Origin: CAWDAQ01 sp963800325
GTDB taxonomy: Bacteria; Actinomycetota; Actinomycetes; Actinomycetales; Dermatophilaceae
Length of the DNA stretch: 64,000 nucleotides
Assembly (NCBI GenBank): GCA_963800325.1
Contig: CAWDAQ010000009.1
Span: 40,873-104,872, forward strand
Reading direction: 5' to 3'
The translations under genes and the position numbers were made by a program. The notes under the pieces are model-generated. The model saw only the letters and a program-made list of their open reading frames with translations, did no database searches and was not told the origin of the DNA. Below, in pieces: positions 1-8,649 of this stretch. The stretch's first letter is position 1; each line of letters starts with the position of its first letter.

Positions 1-224
1 AAGTACGGCACGGTGAGGTCGGGCAGCGCGAGGGCGATGAGCCCTCCCCGGCCCCGGCGCAGGTGCCGTGCCGAGAGGTTGGGTCGGTAGCCGAGATCGT
101 CGATCGCCTGCTTCACGCGCGCCCGCGTCCGCGGGCTGACGTGCTCGTACTCGTGGACGACGTTGGAGACGGTCTTGACCGACACGCCCGCGCGCCGGGC
201 GACGTCGCGCAGGCTCGCCGGCAC
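1..224 (-). CDS. LacI-family transcriptional regulator (N-terminal part, cut by window edge)
   Basis: Only the DNA-binding end is present. The reverse-strand translation begins VPASLRDVARRAGVSVKTV and continues through VSPRTRARVKQAI and LGYRPN, the classic LacI/GalR helix-turn-helix plus hinge helix. The sugar-binding domain lies beyond base 1. I chose the GTG at 224 because a GGGAGG ribosome site sits about 8 nt upstream. An in-frame ATG at 266 and a GTG at 233 are alternatives with poorer ribosome sites. The gene is divergent from the sugar ABC operon that starts at 404, with a perfect palindromic operator between them. It is therefore very likely the local repressor, released by the sugar the operon imports. 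Confidence 0.9.
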   Translation of the reverse strand, partial: MPASLRDVARRAGVSVKTVSNVVHEYEHVSPRTRARVKQAIDDLGYRPNLSARHLRRGRGGLIALALPDLTVPY

Positions 225-304
225 CGACCGCACCTCCCTCTCGCCGTGACCGATCCTCGCAGGCATCTTGACCTATCGGCCGGGTAGTGCTTCCATCGGA
301 GGCA

Positions 305-322
305 GTTTACAACGTTGTAAAC
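305..322. promoter_or_regulatory. LacI-family operator (perfect 18-bp palindrome)
   Basis: The sequence gtttacaacgttgtaaac is a perfect 18-bp palindrome with the central CG typical of LacI/GalR operators. It is AT-rich in a very GC-rich setting. It lies between the LacI-type gene and the ABC operon, about 80 bp before the ATPase start. A weak -35-like TTGACC at 268-273 lies just upstream, so a bound repressor would cover the transcription start region. The site fits control of both genes. Confidence 0.8.
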
Positions 323-403
323 GCCCGTACCCGGCTCGCTGGACGGCCTCCGCCCCGCCCCTTCGCCGCGGTCCGGTCACGCGAGAGCGACGAGGGAGTG
401 ACG

Positions 404-1639
404 ATGGGACGCATCGTGCTGGACCGCGTGGAGAAGGTGTACCCGGGCGGCGTCAAGGCGCTCCACGGCATCGACCTCGACATCGCGGACGGCGAGTTCA
501 TGGTGTTCGTCGGGCCGTCCGGGTGCGGCAAGACGACCCTGTTGCGCTGCATCGCCGGCCTCGAGCAGATCAGCTCGGGCGGGATCAGCATCGGCGAGCG
601 CTCCGTCCGCGGCCTGCCGCCCAAGGCGCGGGACATCGCCATGGTGTTCCAGAACTACGCGCTGTACCCGAACATGACCGTCGAGCAGAACCTCGGCTTC
701 GGGCTCGAGCTCCGCCGGGTCCCCAAGGACGAGCGCCGCCGACGGGTGCTCGAGGCAGCCAAGGTCCTCAAGCTCGAGCCGTTCCTCGACCGCCGGCCCA
801 GCGCGCTCAGCGGCGGCCAGCAGCAGCGGGTCGCCATGGGCCGGGCCATCGTCCGCGAGCCGCAGGCGTTCCTCATGGACGAGCCGCTGTCGAACCTCGA
901 CGCCAAGCTGCGGATCGCGATGCGCGCCTCCCTCAAGCAGCTCCACGAGCGGATCGGCGTGACGACGGTCTACGTCACCCACGACCAGGTCGAGGCGATG
1001 ACCCTCGGGGACCGCGTCGCGGTCTTCTCCGAGGGCGACCTGCAGCAGGTCGGCACCCCGCAGCACCTGTTCGACCACCCGGCCAACCTGTTCGTCGCCG
1101 GGTTCATGGGCTCGCCCCCCATGAACCTCGCCCGCGGGCGGCTCGTCCGCGACGACGGGGTCGCCCTCGTCCTCGGGCCGCACCGCCTGCGCCTCGACCC
1201 GTCGACGGTCTCGGCGCGTCCCGGGCTCGAGGACCACCTCGATGCCGACGTCGTCGTCGGCATCCGCCCCTCGGCGCTCGCGGTCGCCGACGGCGACGGG
1301 AACCATCCGACGATGCCGGTCCGGATCGACGTCGTCGAGGAGCTCGGCACCGAGCGGCACCTGTTCTTCGCCGTCGAGGCCGAGGAGGCCACCGGGTCCC
1401 CCGGCGTGGAGGGCTCCGGCGCCGAGTCCGCCGCCGACGAGTCGGCCTTCGCGCTCGACGAGGGCCAGGTCCTCTGGACCGCCGTCCTCGACGCCGGCTC
1501 CGGCGTCCGCCAGGGTGCGACGGTCGACCTCGCCGTCGACCCCGAGCACCTCTACTTCTTCGACAACTCCACCGGGCTCGTCATCGGCGACCGGACCCTC
1601 GCCCGCTCGGGGTCGGCGCGGGAGGGGGCCCGGGCATGA
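404..1639 (+). CDS. Sugar ABC transporter ATP-binding protein (UgpC/MsmK type)
   Basis: 411 aa. It powers carbohydrate import at the inner face of the membrane. Walker A GPSGCGKTT lies near residues 37-45, the signature is LSGGQQQRVAMGRA, Walker B is FLMDEPLSNLDAKLR, and the H-loop is YVTHDQ. A C-terminal TOBE/OB regulatory half follows, as in MalK/UgpC proteins, interrupted by an acidic Gly/Ala/Glu insert at roughly 325-347. The ATG at 404 starts the conserved MGRIVLDRVEKVYPGG. The stop overlaps the next ATG by 4 nt, so this is the first gene of a tight operon. MsmK/UgpC ATPases sometimes serve several importers, but the linkage here suggests a dedicated one. Confidence 0.95.
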   Translation: MGRIVLDRVEKVYPGGVKALHGIDLDIADGEFMVFVGPSGCGKTTLLRCIAGLEQISSGGISIGERSVRGLPPKARDIAMVFQNYALYPNMTVEQNLGFGLELRRVPKDERRRRVLEAAKVLKLEPFLDRRPSALSGGQQQRVAMGRAIVREPQAFLMDEPLSNLDAKLRIAMRASLKQLHERIGVTTVYVTHDQVEAMTLGDRVAVFSEGDLQQVGTPQHLFDHPANLFVAGFMGSPPMNLARGRLVRDDGVALVLGPHRLRLDPSTVSARPGLEDHLDADVVVGIRPSALAVADGDGNHPTMPVRIDVVEELGTERHLFFAVEAEEATGSPGVEGSGAESAADESAFALDEGQVLWTAVLDAGSGVRQGATVDLAVDPEHLYFFDNSTGLVIGDRTLARSGSAREGARA

Positions 1640-2949
1640 ACGGCCCCGGACCCCGGACCGTCGACCGGCGCGGCTTCCTGCGGGGGGCGCTCGGCGTCGG
1701 CGCCGTGGCCGCGCTCGGTGGCTGCTCCGGCGCGGTCGCGGAGACGATGACCGGCGCGTCCACCGCGGGCCTGACGTACTGGAACCTCTTCGGCGGCGGC
1801 GACGGCACCCGGATGGGCGAGATGGAGCAGGCCTACCGCAAGCGGCCGGGCAGTGCCGACCTCGAGGCGGTGACCCTGACGTGGGGGGTGCCGTACTACA
1901 CCAAGCTCGCCATGGCGATGGCCGGCGGCAGTCCCCCCGACGTCGCGATCCTCCACCTGTCGCGGATGCCCCAGTTCGGCCCGTCGAACCTCCTGCGGCC
2001 CTTCCGCGAGGAGGAGCTCGCGCGGATCGGGGTCAGCAAGGACACCATCGCGCCCCTGCTCTGGGAGGGCGCGACCCACGACGGCCGGCTCTACGCCGTG
2101 CCGCTCGACACCCACCCGCTGGTCCTCTACTACAACACCGACGTGTGCCGGAAGGCCGGCCTCCTGGACGCCGACGACCGCCTCGTCCCGATCGCCGGGA
2201 AGAAGGACCTGCTCGACGCCTTCGCGGCCGCGCAGAAGGTCACGGGGCGCTACGGCGTCACCTTCGACACCCAGCAGTACTCGCCGTGGCGGTTGTTCTG
2301 GCCGCTGGTCCGCCAGCAGGACGCCCAGCTGTTCAGCGACGACGGGTCGCGGTACGTCCTCGACGACGCCGCCGGCACGGCCGCCCTGGAGTTCCTCCGC
2401 GGGCTGACCCACGGCTCGCAGCTGGCACCCCCCGGGCGGGACTACGCGGCCTCGGTGGCGCTGTTCCAGGCCGGGGCCGCCGGGTTCCACCTCAACGGGG
2501 AGTGGGAGGTCACGACGTTCTCCCAGGCCGGCCTGCCGTTCGACATGACCCTCATGCCACAGGTGTTCGACAACCAGTTGACGTGGGCCGACTCGCACTC
2601 GTTCGTCATCCCCGCCGGGGCCGAGCACGTCGACGCCGCCCTGACGTTCATCGGGGCGATGCTCCGCGAGAGCCTGACGTGGGCCAAGGGCGGGCACATC
2701 CCGGCCTACACGCCGGTGCGGACCAGCTCGAAGTACGAGCGGCTCGTCCCGCAGTCGCACTACGCCTCCGAGATCCGGCACGTCGCCTACGACCCCCCGG
2801 TGTGGTTCTCGGGGGCGGCGAGCCACATGGAGGACCGGGCGAACTCGATCCTCGCCGCCGTCATCAACGACCAGCTCAGCCCCAGGGCCGGGCTGGCCCA
2901 GCTCCGCTCGTCCATGGAGGGCCTCCTCGCCCTCCCCGAGCCCTTCTGA
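1636..2949 (+). CDS. ABC transporter substrate-binding lipoprotein (family 1), Tat-type signal
   Basis: 437 aa extracellular sugar-binding protein. The N-terminus has a twin-arginine motif (R11-R12-G-F-L), a hydrophobic stretch and a lipobox ALGGC with Cys30 as the lipidation site, so Tat export followed by lipid anchoring is likely. The mature part has solute-binding-protein-1 features, such as LTYWNLFGGGDG at the start of the first lobe, PPDVAILHLSRMPQFG, and GAAGFHLNGEWEV. It starts 4 nt inside the ATPase stop and is followed 12 nt later by the first permease. The substrate cannot be read from sequence; the GH2 enzyme downstream suggests a glycoside or oligosaccharide. Confidence 0.92.
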   Translation: MNGPGPRTVDRRGFLRGALGVGAVAALGGCSGAVAETMTGASTAGLTYWNLFGGGDGTRMGEMEQAYRKRPGSADLEAVTLTWGVPYYTKLAMAMAGGSPPDVAILHLSRMPQFGPSNLLRPFREEELARIGVSKDTIAPLLWEGATHDGRLYAVPLDTHPLVLYYNTDVCRKAGLLDADDRLVPIAGKKDLLDAFAAAQKVTGRYGVTFDTQQYSPWRLFWPLVRQQDAQLFSDDGSRYVLDDAAGTAALEFLRGLTHGSQLAPPGRDYAASVALFQAGAAGFHLNGEWEVTTFSQAGLPFDMTLMPQVFDNQLTWADSHSFVIPAGAEHVDAALTFIGAMLRESLTWAKGGHIPAYTPVRTSSKYERLVPQSHYASEIRHVAYDPPVWFSGAASHMEDRANSILAAVINDQLSPRAGLAQLRSSMEGLLALPEPF

Positions 2950-2961
2950 CCGGGAGGCCCC

Positions 2962-3921
2962 ATGACGACCGTCAAGCCGGCGACCGCGCCGGGCGACCAG
3001 GCCCGCGAGGGCCAGGCCGACCGGGACGACCTCCCCGAGAAGCAGCCCGGGACGACCCGGACGGCGCTGACCTTCGTCGCCCCGTTCCTGCTGTTCTACT
3101 CGCTGTTCCTGTTGTGGCCGACGCTCAACCAACTCATCCTCGGGTTCACCAACAAGAGCCTCGCCGGGCCCGGCGGAACCGAGTTCCTCGGCCTGTCGAA
3201 CTTCACCGAGGTGCTCGGCGACCCCGACTTCTGGTCCTCGCTCTGGCACACGTTCGTCATCACGGTGATGACGACCCCGCCGCTGGTCGTCCTCGGCTTC
3301 GGGCTCGCGGTGCTCGCCAACCGCAAGGTGCCCGCCCGGTGGGCGTTCCGGCTCGCGTTCTTCGTGCCCTACGTCCTGCCGGTCTCGATCGTCGCGCTCA
3401 TCTGGCTCTGGCTCCTGCAGCCCGGGTTCGGGCTCGTCAACAGCGTGCTGACCTCGGTCGGCCTGCCCGAGGTCGACTGGCTCGGGGGCACGAACGCCGC
3501 GATGTGGTCGGTCGCCATCGCGACGATCTGGTGGACCCTGGGGTTCAACTTCATCCTCTACCTCGCCGGCCTCCAGGAGATCCCCGGAGTCCTCTACGAG
3601 GCCGCCGACATCGACGGGGCCGGGCCGTGGAAGAAGCTGTGGCGGATCACGGTGCCGAACCTCGCCCGCACGCACGTCCTCGTGCTCGTCCTGCAGGTGC
3701 TCGCGTCGCTGAAGATCTTCGCTCAGGTCTACCTCATGACCAACGGCGGGCCCAACAACGCGACCCGGGTCGCCCTGCTCGAGATCTACCAGGTCGGCTT
3801 CACCCAGTGGCGGGTCGGCTACGCGGCCGCGATGTCCGTGATCTTCTTCCTCGTCGTCATCATCGTCTCGGTCGGCCAGGTCGTGTTGCTGCGCGACCGC
3901 AGCAAGGGAGGACGGGCATGA
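2962..3921 (+). CDS. Sugar ABC transporter permease, MalF/UgpA type
   Basis: 319 aa integral membrane protein with about six transmembrane helices after a charged cytoplasmic N-terminus. The first helix includes FVAPFLLFYSLFLLWP. The inner-membrane-component signature that docks the ATPase is visible as EAADIDGAGPWKKLWRITVP near residues 213-232. The gene lies between the binding protein and the second permease and overlaps the latter by 4 nt. With MalG-like 3918-4814 it forms the heterodimeric channel. Confidence 0.94.
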   Translation: MTTVKPATAPGDQAREGQADRDDLPEKQPGTTRTALTFVAPFLLFYSLFLLWPTLNQLILGFTNKSLAGPGGTEFLGLSNFTEVLGDPDFWSSLWHTFVITVMTTPPLVVLGFGLAVLANRKVPARWAFRLAFFVPYVLPVSIVALIWLWLLQPGFGLVNSVLTSVGLPEVDWLGGTNAAMWSVAIATIWWTLGFNFILYLAGLQEIPGVLYEAADIDGAGPWKKLWRITVPNLARTHVLVLVLQVLASLKIFAQVYLMTNGGPNNATRVALLEIYQVGFTQWRVGYAAAMSVIFFLVVIIVSVGQVVLLRDRSKGGRA

Positions 3922-4814
3922 CCACCACCACCTCGCAGCACCTGGAGGCCCCGACGCGGGAGGAGGAGTCGCTGCCGTGGCGGCAGGGGCCGTGGCCCCG
4001 CCGGCTCGTCAACGGCTCCGCCCTCGGCGCGCTCATCCTGTTCGCGGTGCTCTGGGTGCTGCCGCTGCTCTGGGCCTTCGACACCTCGATCAAGCCGAAC
4101 ACCGAGACGATCAAGGTCCCGGTCAGCTGGGTCCCCGACCACCCGACGTTCGCCGCCTACGGCCGGGTCCTGTCCGGGACCGACATCCTGCGCTGGTACG
4201 TCAACAGCGCCGTCACCTCGACCGTCATCACCCTCATCACGGTCGGCATCTCGGCGCTCGCGGCCTACGCGTTCTCGCAGATGGAGTTCCGGTTCAAGCA
4301 GCCGCTGTTCTGGCTCATCATGGCCGGCCTCACCGTCCCCCTCGACGTCCTCATCGTCCCGCTGTTCAGCCAGTTCAGCTCGTGGAAGCTCATCAACACG
4401 TACTGGGCGATCATCCTCCCGCAGATCGCCCTGCCGATCGCCGTGTTCATCTTCAAGCAGTTCTTCGACGGCATCCCCACCGAGCTGCGCGAGGCGGCGA
4501 TGGCCGACGGCGCCACCCACTGGACGGTGTTCCGCCGGCTCTGGCTGCCGCTGTCCGGGCCCGCCGTCTCGGCGGTCGCGGTGTTCACGTTCGTCGCGGC
4601 ATGGAACAACTTCCTCTGGCCGTTCATCGCCGTGACGAGCAGCCGCATGATGACGATCCCGGTCGGCCTCGGCACGGTGACGAGCGCCACCGGAGTGCAC
4701 TACGCGGACATCATGGCCATGGCCGTCCTCGGCGGACTCCCCCTCATGGTCGCGTTCCTGTTCTTCCAGCGGCAGATCGTCCAGGGGATCGCCGGCAGCG
4801 GCATCAAGGGATGA
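3918..4814 (+). CDS. Sugar ABC transporter permease, MalG/UgpE type
   Basis: 298 aa with about six membrane helices. The EAA-loop signature for ATPase contact reads ELREAAMADGATHWTVFRRL near residues 193-212. The C-terminus QIVQGIAGSGIKG is typical of MalG-type permeases. It overlaps the MalF-like gene by 4 nt, and the next gene also overlaps it (ATGA), so translation of the five-gene operon is probably coupled throughout. Confidence 0.94.
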   Translation: MTTTTSQHLEAPTREEESLPWRQGPWPRRLVNGSALGALILFAVLWVLPLLWAFDTSIKPNTETIKVPVSWVPDHPTFAAYGRVLSGTDILRWYVNSAVTSTVITLITVGISALAAYAFSQMEFRFKQPLFWLIMAGLTVPLDVLIVPLFSQFSSWKLINTYWAIILPQIALPIAVFIFKQFFDGIPTELREAAMADGATHWTVFRRLWLPLSGPAVSAVAVFTFVAAWNNFLWPFIAVTSSRMMTIPVGLGTVTSATGVHYADIMAMAVLGGLPLMVAFLFFQRQIVQGIAGSGIKG

Positions 4815-7468
4815 GCGCCCCGCTGCTCCTCGACGGGCGCTGGACGCTGCACCCCGGGGACACCCCCGACGGCACCCCGGCCGGGGTGGACGACCTGCCC
4901 GGCCGCCCGATCGAGGTCCCCGGCCTGTGGGAGGCCCAGGGGATGCTCCACCTCGACGGCGTGGCCTGGTACCGCCGGTCGTTCCATATGCCCGACCTCG
5001 ACGCGGTGGGGCCCGGGACGCACTGGACGCTGCGCTTCGACGCCGTCATGGACAGCGCCGAGGTGTGGGTCAACGACCGGCACGTCGGCGGGCACGAGCT
5101 CCAGCCGTACACCCCGTTCGAGTTCGACGTCACCGGGTCGCTCCGGGCAGGAGCGAACACGCTGGCGGTGCGGGTGGACGACCCGCCCCGCGACGACCCC
5201 CGGCTGACCCGGTCGGCGCACGGCAAGCAGGGCTGGTTCAACGAGGTGTTCCCGAGCCCGCCCAGCCTCTACGCGACCTACGGCGGCATCTGGCAGTCCG
5301 TCACGCTCCGCCCGCACGGTCCGGTGACCGTGGAGGACGTCTTCGTCGACCCCGACCCCGACGCGCTCGCGGTCACCGTGGAGGTCCGCAACCGGCTCGG
5401 CGAGCCGTGGCACGGCGAGCTCGCGGTCTCCGCGGCGGGGCTGGGCGCCCGGGTCCCGGTCGTGGTCCCGGCCGGCGCGACCGTCCCCGTGCGCCTCGAC
5501 CTCGGCGCGACCGGCGCGCCCCGGTGGAGCCCGGAGAGCCCGACCCTCCACGAGGCGCGGGCCCGCCTCTCCCGGGAGGGCGTCGAGGTGGACGGCCGAG
5601 CCTCGACGTTCGGGCTGCGGACGATCCGCGTGGAGGGGTCGCGGCTGCTGCTCAACGAGGTGCCGCTGCGAGTCCGGGCCGCGCTCGTCCAGGGCTTCTG
5701 GCCCTCTTCGCTCTACGCCGCCCCGGGGCGGGAGCAGATCGAGCAGGAGGTGCGCGCCGCCCGGGAGGCGGGGTTCAACACGCTTCGGCTGCACGTCAAG
5801 GCCTTCGAGCCCGCCTACCTCGACGTCTGCGACGAGACCGGCATGCTCCTGCACTGCGACGTCCCCGTGGCCGAGCCGGTCGACCACGACGACCTCGGCG
5901 CCGACACCGAGCTCGCGCGCCGCTGCCGCACGGCGGTCGAGGGACAGGTCCGTCGGGACCGGAACCACCCGGCGGTGATCCTGTGGTCGGCGATGAACGA
6001 GATCGGCCTCGACCGCCCCTCCAGCCGCGCCACCGACGGCTACGAGGCGTTCGCACGGGCCCTGGCGGAGGCCGTCAGGGACGCCGACCCGACCCGTCCG
6101 GTCATCGAGAACGACTGGATCGAGCCGGACCCGGACCGGGTGTTCGACGGCGACGTCCTCACCGCGCACTGGTACGGGCGGCTGCAGCGGGAGTACTTCG
6201 CCACCCTGGAGGAGAAGGCCGCCGCGCAGGCGGGGCTGGGCCGCCCGCTCCTCGTGACCGAGTTCGGCGACTGGGGCCTGCCCGAGCTCGACGGGTCCGA
6301 CGGCTCCGAGGACGCCTTCTGGGCCCAGGGCGACGGCCTGGCCACGGACATCCTGGCCACGGCCTGGCCGGGCACCCCGGACGAGTTCGCCACCGGCACC
6401 CAGCGCTACCAGGGGCTCGCCGACCGCCTGCAGGGTGAGGTGCTGCGCCGCACCGACCACATCGGGGGCTACTGCCTCACCGAGCTCACCGACGTCCCCT
6501 ACGAGCTCAACGGGGTGCTCGACCTGCACCGCCGCCCCAAGCCGGCGGCCCTGGCGGAGGTGCGCCGCCTCAACCAGCCCGTCCTGCCGATGGCGTCCCT
6601 GACCGGTTTCACCCTCGCGCCGGGGGCCCGCGTGACGGTGCCGCTCCACGTCGCCAACGACGGCCCGCCGCTGCTCGACGCCACCGTGCGGGTGCGGCTC
6701 GACGACGCCGTCGTCACGGTGCTCGACGTGGGAGACCTGCCGGGCCACCGGACCACGCCGGTCGGGGTCGCCACGTGCGAGGGGCCAGGGCGGGGCGGCG
6801 ACGCCCGGCTGCGCCTCGAGGTCGAGGCCGGCGGCCGGATCGTGGGTGAGAACAGCTACCCGCTGTGGGTGACCGGGCCCGGGACCCGCCCCCCGGTCGA
6901 GCTCGTCGGGGACGGCCCGACGGAGACGGCGCTCGACGGCATCCGGGTCCGCGACGCGGACGGCCCGTCGGTCCTCGTCGTGGCCGAGGGATGCCTCGAC
7001 CCGGCCGCGCGGTCCCGCGCCGAGGGAGCCCTCGCCGACGGACGCGTCGTCGTCGTGCTCCACCAGGACGCGGACGCGGCGGGCCACTACCCGGCCCCGG
7101 TGCGGCTCGCGCCGATCCACCCGCAATGGGGGCCGACGGTCTACCACTTCACGACCGCGTCCCCGGTCTGGAGCTCGCTGCCCCCCGCCCGGCTCCTCAC
7201 GACCGAGCACGCGGCGATCGAGGGCACGGCGGTGCTCGACCTCACCGGGCCCACCCCCGCCGCCGAGGTGGACGTCGTCGTCGGCGCCTACCGCCCGCCG
7301 CCCGAGCGGCTCGTCGGCGCGGCCGTCGCCGCGCTGCCGGTGGGCCGTGGCCGGCTCGTGGTGAGCCAGCTCCGCCTTGCCGGGCCGGCCGCGGCGGGCG
7401 ACCTCGGTGCGGCGGCCGTGCTCGCCGACGTGCTGTCGTGGGCGGCTGCGTCGACGGGCGACCGGTGA
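4811..7468 (+). CDS. Glycoside hydrolase family 2 protein (beta-galactosidase/glucuronidase-like)
   Basis: 885 aa, likely cytoplasmic since no signal peptide is seen. Domain order by eye: GH2 sugar-binding jelly roll (about 1-170), Ig-like domain (175-270), TIM barrel (275-590), then an extra C-terminal region of nearly 300 residues. The acid/base is probably Glu397 in AMNEIG and the nucleophile Glu484 in TEFGDWG. Its position as last gene of the ABC operon, with a 4-nt overlap, says it cleaves what the importer delivers. Family GH2 covers beta-galactosidases, glucuronidases, mannosidases and others, and I cannot choose among them. The stop is 4 bases from the stop of the convergent gene at 7473. 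Confidence 0.85.
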   Translation: MSAPLLLDGRWTLHPGDTPDGTPAGVDDLPGRPIEVPGLWEAQGMLHLDGVAWYRRSFHMPDLDAVGPGTHWTLRFDAVMDSAEVWVNDRHVGGHELQPYTPFEFDVTGSLRAGANTLAVRVDDPPRDDPRLTRSAHGKQGWFNEVFPSPPSLYATYGGIWQSVTLRPHGPVTVEDVFVDPDPDALAVTVEVRNRLGEPWHGELAVSAAGLGARVPVVVPAGATVPVRLDLGATGAPRWSPESPTLHEARARLSREGVEVDGRASTFGLRTIRVEGSRLLLNEVPLRVRAALVQGFWPSSLYAAPGREQIEQEVRAAREAGFNTLRLHVKAFEPAYLDVCDETGMLLHCDVPVAEPVDHDDLGADTELARRCRTAVEGQVRRDRNHPAVILWSAMNEIGLDRPSSRATDGYEAFARALAEAVRDADPTRPVIENDWIEPDPDRVFDGDVLTAHWYGRLQREYFATLEEKAAAQAGLGRPLLVTEFGDWGLPELDGSDGSEDAFWAQGDGLATDILATAWPGTPDEFATGTQRYQGLADRLQGEVLRRTDHIGGYCLTELTDVPYELNGVLDLHRRPKPAALAEVRRLNQPVLPMASLTGFTLAPGARVTVPLHVANDGPPLLDATVRVRLDDAVVTVLDVGDLPGHRTTPVGVATCEGPGRGGDARLRLEVEAGGRIVGENSYPLWVTGPGTRPPVELVGDGPTETALDGIRVRDADGPSVLVVAEGCLDPAARSRAEGALADGRVVVVLHQDADAAGHYPAPVRLAPIHPQWGPTVYHFTTASPVWSSLPPARLLTTEHAAIEGTAVLDLTGPTPAAEVDVVVGAYRPPPERLVGAAVAALPVGRGRLVVSQLRLAGPAAAGDLGAAAVLADVLSWAAASTGDR

Positions 7469-7472
7469 CCGC

Positions 7473-7913
7473 TCAGCGGTCGAGGTCGATGAGCGCGAGC
7501 CCGAACTCGGGGCGGTAGGTCTTCGCCAGGTCCGCGGGGGTCTCGGTGACGACCGCCTCGAGGGTCGGCCGGACCCTCGCCTCGAGCAGGTGGCCGCCGC
7601 GGGTGCTGCCGTCCCGCAGGCCGAGCACGGCGTGGACGTGGACCGCGGCCGACCCGTCGGGTCCGACCGCGACGTCGCCGACCATGCTGAGCAGCTCGGC
7701 CTGCTCCTCGACGGGGATCGGCCGGTACTCCTGCTCCTCGAGGTCGTACCAGCCGACCGTGGCGCGCTCGAGGGCGCCGACGCCGGTGATCGACGCCGCG
7801 GTGAGGTCGAGGTCGTCGGCGAGCCGCGAGAGGCCCGCCACCACCTCGTCGCCTGCCTCGAACACCGCGACGGCGACCCGGGGGGTCCCGTCGCTGACGA
7901 TCCGGTGCCGCAT
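7473..7913 (-). CDS. PPC/DUF296-domain protein (PD1-like)
   Basis: 146 aa single-domain protein. The fold pattern matches plant-and-prokaryote-conserved DUF296 proteins: an early GDEVVAGLSRLADDL, ITGVGALERATVGWYD in the first half, then VHVHAVLGLRDGSTRGGHLL and RPTLEAVVTE. The HVHAVLG...GGHLL spacing is the usual candidate metal-site region of the family. Bacterial members have no settled function. It starts at an ATG preceded by GAGAGGAG. It lies 35 nt downstream of the stress protein on the same strand, so the two may be co-transcribed. Confidence 0.82.
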   Translation of the reverse strand: MRHRIVSDGTPRVAVAVFEAGDEVVAGLSRLADDLDLTAASITGVGALERATVGWYDLEEQEYRPIPVEEQAELLSMVGDVAVGPDGSAAVHVHAVLGLRDGSTRGGHLLEARVRPTLEAVVTETPADLAKTYRPEFGLALIDLDR

Positions 7914-7948
7914 CGGGGGCTCCTCTCGTGAGCGGTTCTCCCGGTTCA

Positions 7949-8410
7949 CTACCCCGCGGACGGGCCCGGCATGCGGCCGCGGTAGACGAGGACGGGGCAC
8001 GGCGAGTGGTGCACGCAGTAGGACGCGACCGACCCCAGGTGCCGGCTCGGGCGGGACTCCCACCCCGGACCGCCGACGACGAGCAGCGCCGCGTCCGCGG
8101 CCTCCTCGGTGAGCGCGACGCCCGGGGTGCGACCGGTCATCACCCTGCTCAGGGGGACCTCCCCGACGTCGGGCGCGACGTCGGCGAGGACCCGGTCCAT
8201 GACGCGTTCGGCCTCGGCCTCGTAGTCGCCCTCGGTGGAGGTCGGGCTCAGGTAGATCAGCACGGACCTCGGCAGCTCCCACGACATCACGGCCCGGACC
8301 GCGCCTCCCGTGGCCCGGGCCTGCTCCAGCGCCCAACGCACCGCCCCGGTGCTGAGGTCGGACCCGTCGACACCGACGACGATGACCGGTGGTGGACTCG
8401 GCTCGGGCAT
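7949..8410 (-). CDS. Universal stress protein (UspA family)
   Basis: 153 aa, one Usp domain. VIVVGVDGSDLSTGAVRWAL forms the first strand and helix. The ATP-binding loop pattern near the C-terminus is GGPGWESRPSRHLGSVASYC followed by CPVLVYR, matching the G-x2-G-x9-G-S/T type that binds ATP. Such proteins are stress- or dormancy-induced in actinobacteria. It is first in a small minus-strand unit with the PPC protein. Confidence 0.9.
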   Translation of the reverse strand: MPEPSPPPVIVVGVDGSDLSTGAVRWALEQARATGGAVRAVMSWELPRSVLIYLSPTSTEGDYEAEAERVMDRVLADVAPDVGEVPLSRVMTGRTPGVALTEEAADAALLVVGGPGWESRPSRHLGSVASYCVHHSPCPVLVYRGRMPGPSAG

Positions 8411-8509
8411 GGCGGGCCCCTTTCCTCACTCCCGTTCCTACCGCGGGCCGCGCCGGGCGGGAGGGGGCCTTCGTCCCGGGGGACGCGGCGGGGCGACGAG
8501 CCAGGTGAC

Positions 8510-8617
8510 TGCGTCCGCACAGATGGTCGCCCAAGCGCCGACCCTGCGGACACAAGGCCCCACTCCCCCGTTGCGTCCGCACGGATGGTCGCCCAAGCGC
8601 CGACCCTGCGGACGCAA
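8510..8617. repeat. Intergenic palindromic repeat family A, two direct copies
   Basis: Copy A1 is 8510-8555 and copy A2 is 8571-8617. Each is about 46-47 nt and begins TGCGTCCGCAC, has a core GATGGTCGCCCAAGCGCCGAC, and ends CTGCGGAC(A/G)CAA, so the two ends pair into a long hairpin. The copies lie in the 239-bp gap between the start of the stress-protein gene and the end of the MDR gene, both on the minus strand. Further copies occur at 30820-30866 (inverted) and at 40557-40663. The rest of this gap shows no gene. Confidence 0.85.
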
Positions 8618-8649
8618 CGGGTCAGGGGCGCAGCCCTCCCCGGTGCCGG

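Noticed and set aside
268..2949. An 893-residue reading frame spanning the ABC ATPase and binding protein
   Set aside because: Its first 456 codons are a shadow of the ATPase in another frame; the real gene is the lipoprotein starting at 1636.
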